Below are positions 58,301-61,300 of a DNA stretch of 64,000 nucleotides, in pieces (within the stretch, counting starts at the first letter, position 1; every line of letters begins with the position of its first letter). The notes beneath the pieces are model-generated. The model worked only from the letters and a program-made list of their open reading frames with translations. It made no database searches and had not been told where the DNA came from. The DNA comes from Saxidomus purpurata (Eukaryota > Mollusca > Bivalvia > Venerida > Veneridae): the NCBI GenBank assembly GCA_022818135.1, contig JAFMSR010000007.1, positions 4,977,224 through 5,041,223 on the forward strand, given 5' to 3'. A program made the position numbers and the translations under genes.

Positions 58301-61300
58301 AGAAAACTATCATGTACAAATATCCCTTTACGAGTATAATTATGGTACGTAACTGTGTTTTTCTAATTTATCTTAAAGTTGAATTACTTATTGACTTTAC
58401 TGTGTTCAGTTTTGTACTGTTTTATTCACGTAAAACGTATGTTAAAAATCTACTCACATCATTTTGTATTTATGTTCATTAATCGTAATGTAGTAAAAGT
58501 ACTAAATAAAATTACCTTCATTTATGTTTATAAATTTGCAGGTGAAGGTTACACACTTTCGTTGTATTCTTGTCTACGGTTACAGTGAGTATTCATGCTT
58601 TCAAACACCATACATAAGACGGATAAAAATGCATATAGTTTTGACATTTTATTCGATTTATCACAATTTTGTTGAGAAAATACATGTATCAAAATAAAAA
58701 TTATCTATATGACATTGTACAGGAAATATTTCGGTTTTTGAAAAAATGTTCCTAATCAAGTTTATCTGTTTAAAGAATTTCTTTTATTGTTCATTATATA
58801 CAGTCATTTTTCGACAGATGCGAATGTAATTATTTTTCAGATGATCTTTTTACACATTTACAGATTTAGACTCGATTTCCTAACATTCTTCAAAATACAC
58901 AAGTTGACCCTGAATATTAGCGAATGTTATGAGTCAGCCGGTCAATGTGAGAACTCAGTTCTCGTGACTTTGGAGCAAATCATAGAAACTCCCGAATGTA
59001 TGTTAAACAAAGACTATTTCAATAAAGGTAAGTTTGAATGCTTCATTTCTCAACAATGTAATGTTTTTGTGGCAGAAAATCTAATAATACTCCGCCTTGT
59101 CGGTCGGTTTTCGTGTCCGCTGCATATCTCCAAAACTCCTTGTATAATTTTATCAAACTTAGGTCAAATGTTTATCTCATCAAGACGACTTGCAAAACAC
59201 ATGTCTTAACCATGTTACCTCAAATTCAAGGTCACATTTAGGGGCATTGCTTTATTCGTGTCTACTCCATATCTCTTGACGAAAGTTTTTCATCAAACTT
59301 TTGTCAAAGATCATCTCATCGTGAGATTATATTTTCTAAACGCCTTGAAAGATTTTCTTGAAAGTTGAATCGATATGTTACCTTATGTAGACGATTAAGA
59401 TCATGGTCTTATTTAGGGGTCAAAGGTCATGATGCTATATCGCCCTAACTCTTTAAATGATTAACATAAAACTAAGGTCAATGGTCAGAATATTAAACGT
59501 GATATGCAAAACATACGTTCTAACTGTACCAGTTTAATTTCAAGGTCACAGTTAAGAGTCAAACGTCATGTGACTTAATTTTGTAGCCAATTTGTAACTC
59601 CATAACTGCATACTGTATTTCAAAGGTTAATCATATAGTTATTGAGGTATGAGTAATGAGAGAAGCCATTTTATATGTGGGGGTATTTTAATCACATTCA
59701 GTGATAGCTCCAGTTCGATATCCAATTGTCTCTTCGAAGCGAAACGTATATTTCTACTGTAAAGTATAACCTTTTACTTTTGGTTTCAAAAACCTTGAAA
59801 GCGTTGCTTAGATTGACTGGTTGTATAGCGTTTTTGGGAAGATTATTTTACTAGAAAATATAGCACTAGTATAAAAAGTATTAAAGTCGTCATGCTTAAT
59901 CATTCGTTTTGCGCTCATATCATTCAAATCGACGTGTATTTTCGCTTTTAGTCGTATGTCTACCAAACAAACCATTATCGGTGCCGAATGTTGTTACGCC
60001 AAAATGTATGTACTTACTGCAATAGCTCATTTGCAGAGTTTTCCCTTTTACAATGGAAATCCGAGAACAATGTTGCAGTGAATGCGTCTTTGACCCGCCC
60101 GCAAAGGAAACTTCTTCTTCAAGAACTTGGTGTAAGTCGGTATCTCCTAGACTCGACATGCATAGTGTCACAGTCGGGTAAAATAGATGGATGGTCTTCA
60201 GGTAACTTTATGTTTATATTTTTGATTTCTTTATATTTGGCATACTATTCAGAATCTTACAAGTAGTCTTAACAGAAACAACTTCAGAAGATTTCTTACG
60301 TCGACTTTACCAAAATATATCGACAAGATGACAAAGTTTAAAACGTCTTTAACTGTAATGAACGAACAATTAATTTCAATGCGAAAACAATCATTGGTAA
60401 TGTAAGAACAATTTGTATATTATGCAAGATCATTAAATTATTTGTGATGCAAGAAAGATTTGTATGTGATACGAGAACACATTCATTTGTAATGCAATGA
60501 CAAAACATTTTGGCATTGCTTGCTGCTGCTGTTATTTTTTAAAAACATTCCTAAAGCAATATTTTGTAACTTGATTATATTGTCCGTAGCTAATGTCTTC
60601 GTGAATAAATTCTTTTTGCAGATTGTCCTGAAAATATCACACTTACAAATCTAACATCGGTTAGCCAATCTATTTCCTGTCATTTAAACGACTCATGCAC
60701 AAGAGTAACATGTTGTTTTCAAACGACTGAGCTACAGATGACATTCAACATACAGTTCAATATAAGACCGTGTGATATAGTTCTCGAAGTTGAGATGGAA
60801 AAACTTCATCATGAAATTTCATTGACAGAGGCACTTTCAGGTAAGGTTTGACTGACTTTCAAAAGTTGTGAATTTGAAATGTTGTTGGGATATTTTTGTC
60901 ATGCATCTTTCTATCATATTCTGCCTCTCCTTGCAATATTTCTCATAACATCTAACCTTCTAGTCATAGCTATTGATGTTGATATCATCATTCAACCAAA
61001 CAACCAAAATCTTCAAACACTGTTAGTGAATTCTTTATACTTTCTAGATAGCGTCATGACAAATATTGAATGTTTACTGTGACTGTCGAAAACAAAAGGA
61101 TAAAGTGTGTGCGACAATGTTTTTTTTATATTTCAATATGACACAATAATTTAGTAAGCCTATAACATCTATGCTATTGTAAATGTTTGATATTTTGCAA
61201 TAACATAATATATCTATTCTCATTAGATATGATTTTCAAATGAGTAACGCCAGTCGATAATGTCCATGATCCATTTAAATTCCACATTGTTTATGTTCAG

